From: Clostridiaceae bacterium
Lineage (GTDB): Bacteria; Bacillota; Clostridia; Acetivibrionales; DTU013
Direction: 5' to 3'
Assembly: GCA_012799845.1 (NCBI GenBank)
Contig: JAAZKL010000084.1
Span: 1-5,490 of the forward strand
DNA length: 5,490 nt
Part shown: piece by piece, positions 5,393-5,490 of the stretch
How the letters are laid out: every line of letters begins with the position of its first letter
Numbering within the stretch: the stretch's first letter is position 1
Position numbers and translations under genes: made by a program
Notes under the pieces: generated by a model
The model's database searches: none
The model's input: the letters and a program-made list of their open reading frames with translations, nothing else
Told to the model about the DNA's origin: nothing

Positions 5393-5490
5393 GCACGTTA
5401 TAACGCCGTAAAGATACCGTGATAACACCATAATAACTTCGTTGCGACACTGTTATGGCACCATGGCGGCATTGCGATAACACCGTTGCG
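5393..5490. repeat. 11-bp tandem repeat array running off the window edge
   Basis: From 5403 to the last base the sequence divides into eight units of exactly 11 bp, such as ATACCGTGATA, ACACCATAATA, ACACTGTTATG and ACACCGTTGCG. A 10-bp unit (5393-5402) precedes them. The consensus is about ACACCGTTATA, unlike the 11-bp array beside the SASP gene. It begins where the ~145-bp repeat copy decays and continues beyond the window, so its full length is unknown. Confidence 0.8.

Overview
The window reads as chromosomal DNA from an endospore-forming Clostridia-type Firmicute. This is inferred from a T-box leader ahead of pheST, strong AGGAGG-type ribosome binding sites, frequent AGG/AGA arginine and ATA isoleucine codons, and a gene for an alpha/beta-type small acid-soluble spore protein (SASP). 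I cannot name the species.

Layout. Positions 1-160 hold no gene. They carry an AT-rich repeated motif and a long imperfect hairpin. Good sigma-A-like promoters lie at 164-211, followed by a phenylalanine T-box riboswitch (about 232-530) that ends in an intrinsic terminator. pheS (659-1678) and pheT (1705-4098) follow as a two-gene operon, separated by 26 bases. They encode the alpha and beta chains of phenylalanyl-tRNA synthetase. Uncharged tRNA-Phe should bind the leader, stabilise the antiterminator and let transcription continue into pheST.

From the pheT stop codon onward the DNA is mostly repeats. A degenerate ~29-bp tandem array (4092-4370) leads to a hairpin terminator with A and T tracts on its two sides (4412-4440). 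This serves pheT and probably also the convergent SASP gene (4559-4780, minus strand). The SASP gene is flanked by two different short-period arrays: 11-bp units beyond its stop (4447-4561) and seven 14-bp units directly upstream of its ribosome binding site (4793-4890).

Positions 4892-5392 are AT-rich and show no gene. They contain diverged tandem copies of a ~145-bp repeat (about 5065-5390). Its hairpin is preserved between two copies, including a C-G to G-C pair exchange. A further 11-bp tandem array (5393-5490) runs off the window edge.

The genes themselves are ordinary. The unusual part is the concentration of at least four unrelated tandem arrays (periods 11, 14, ~29 and 11 bp) plus a ~145-bp structured repeat in about 1.4 kb. 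Two of the arrays run into the last codons of the neighbouring genes.
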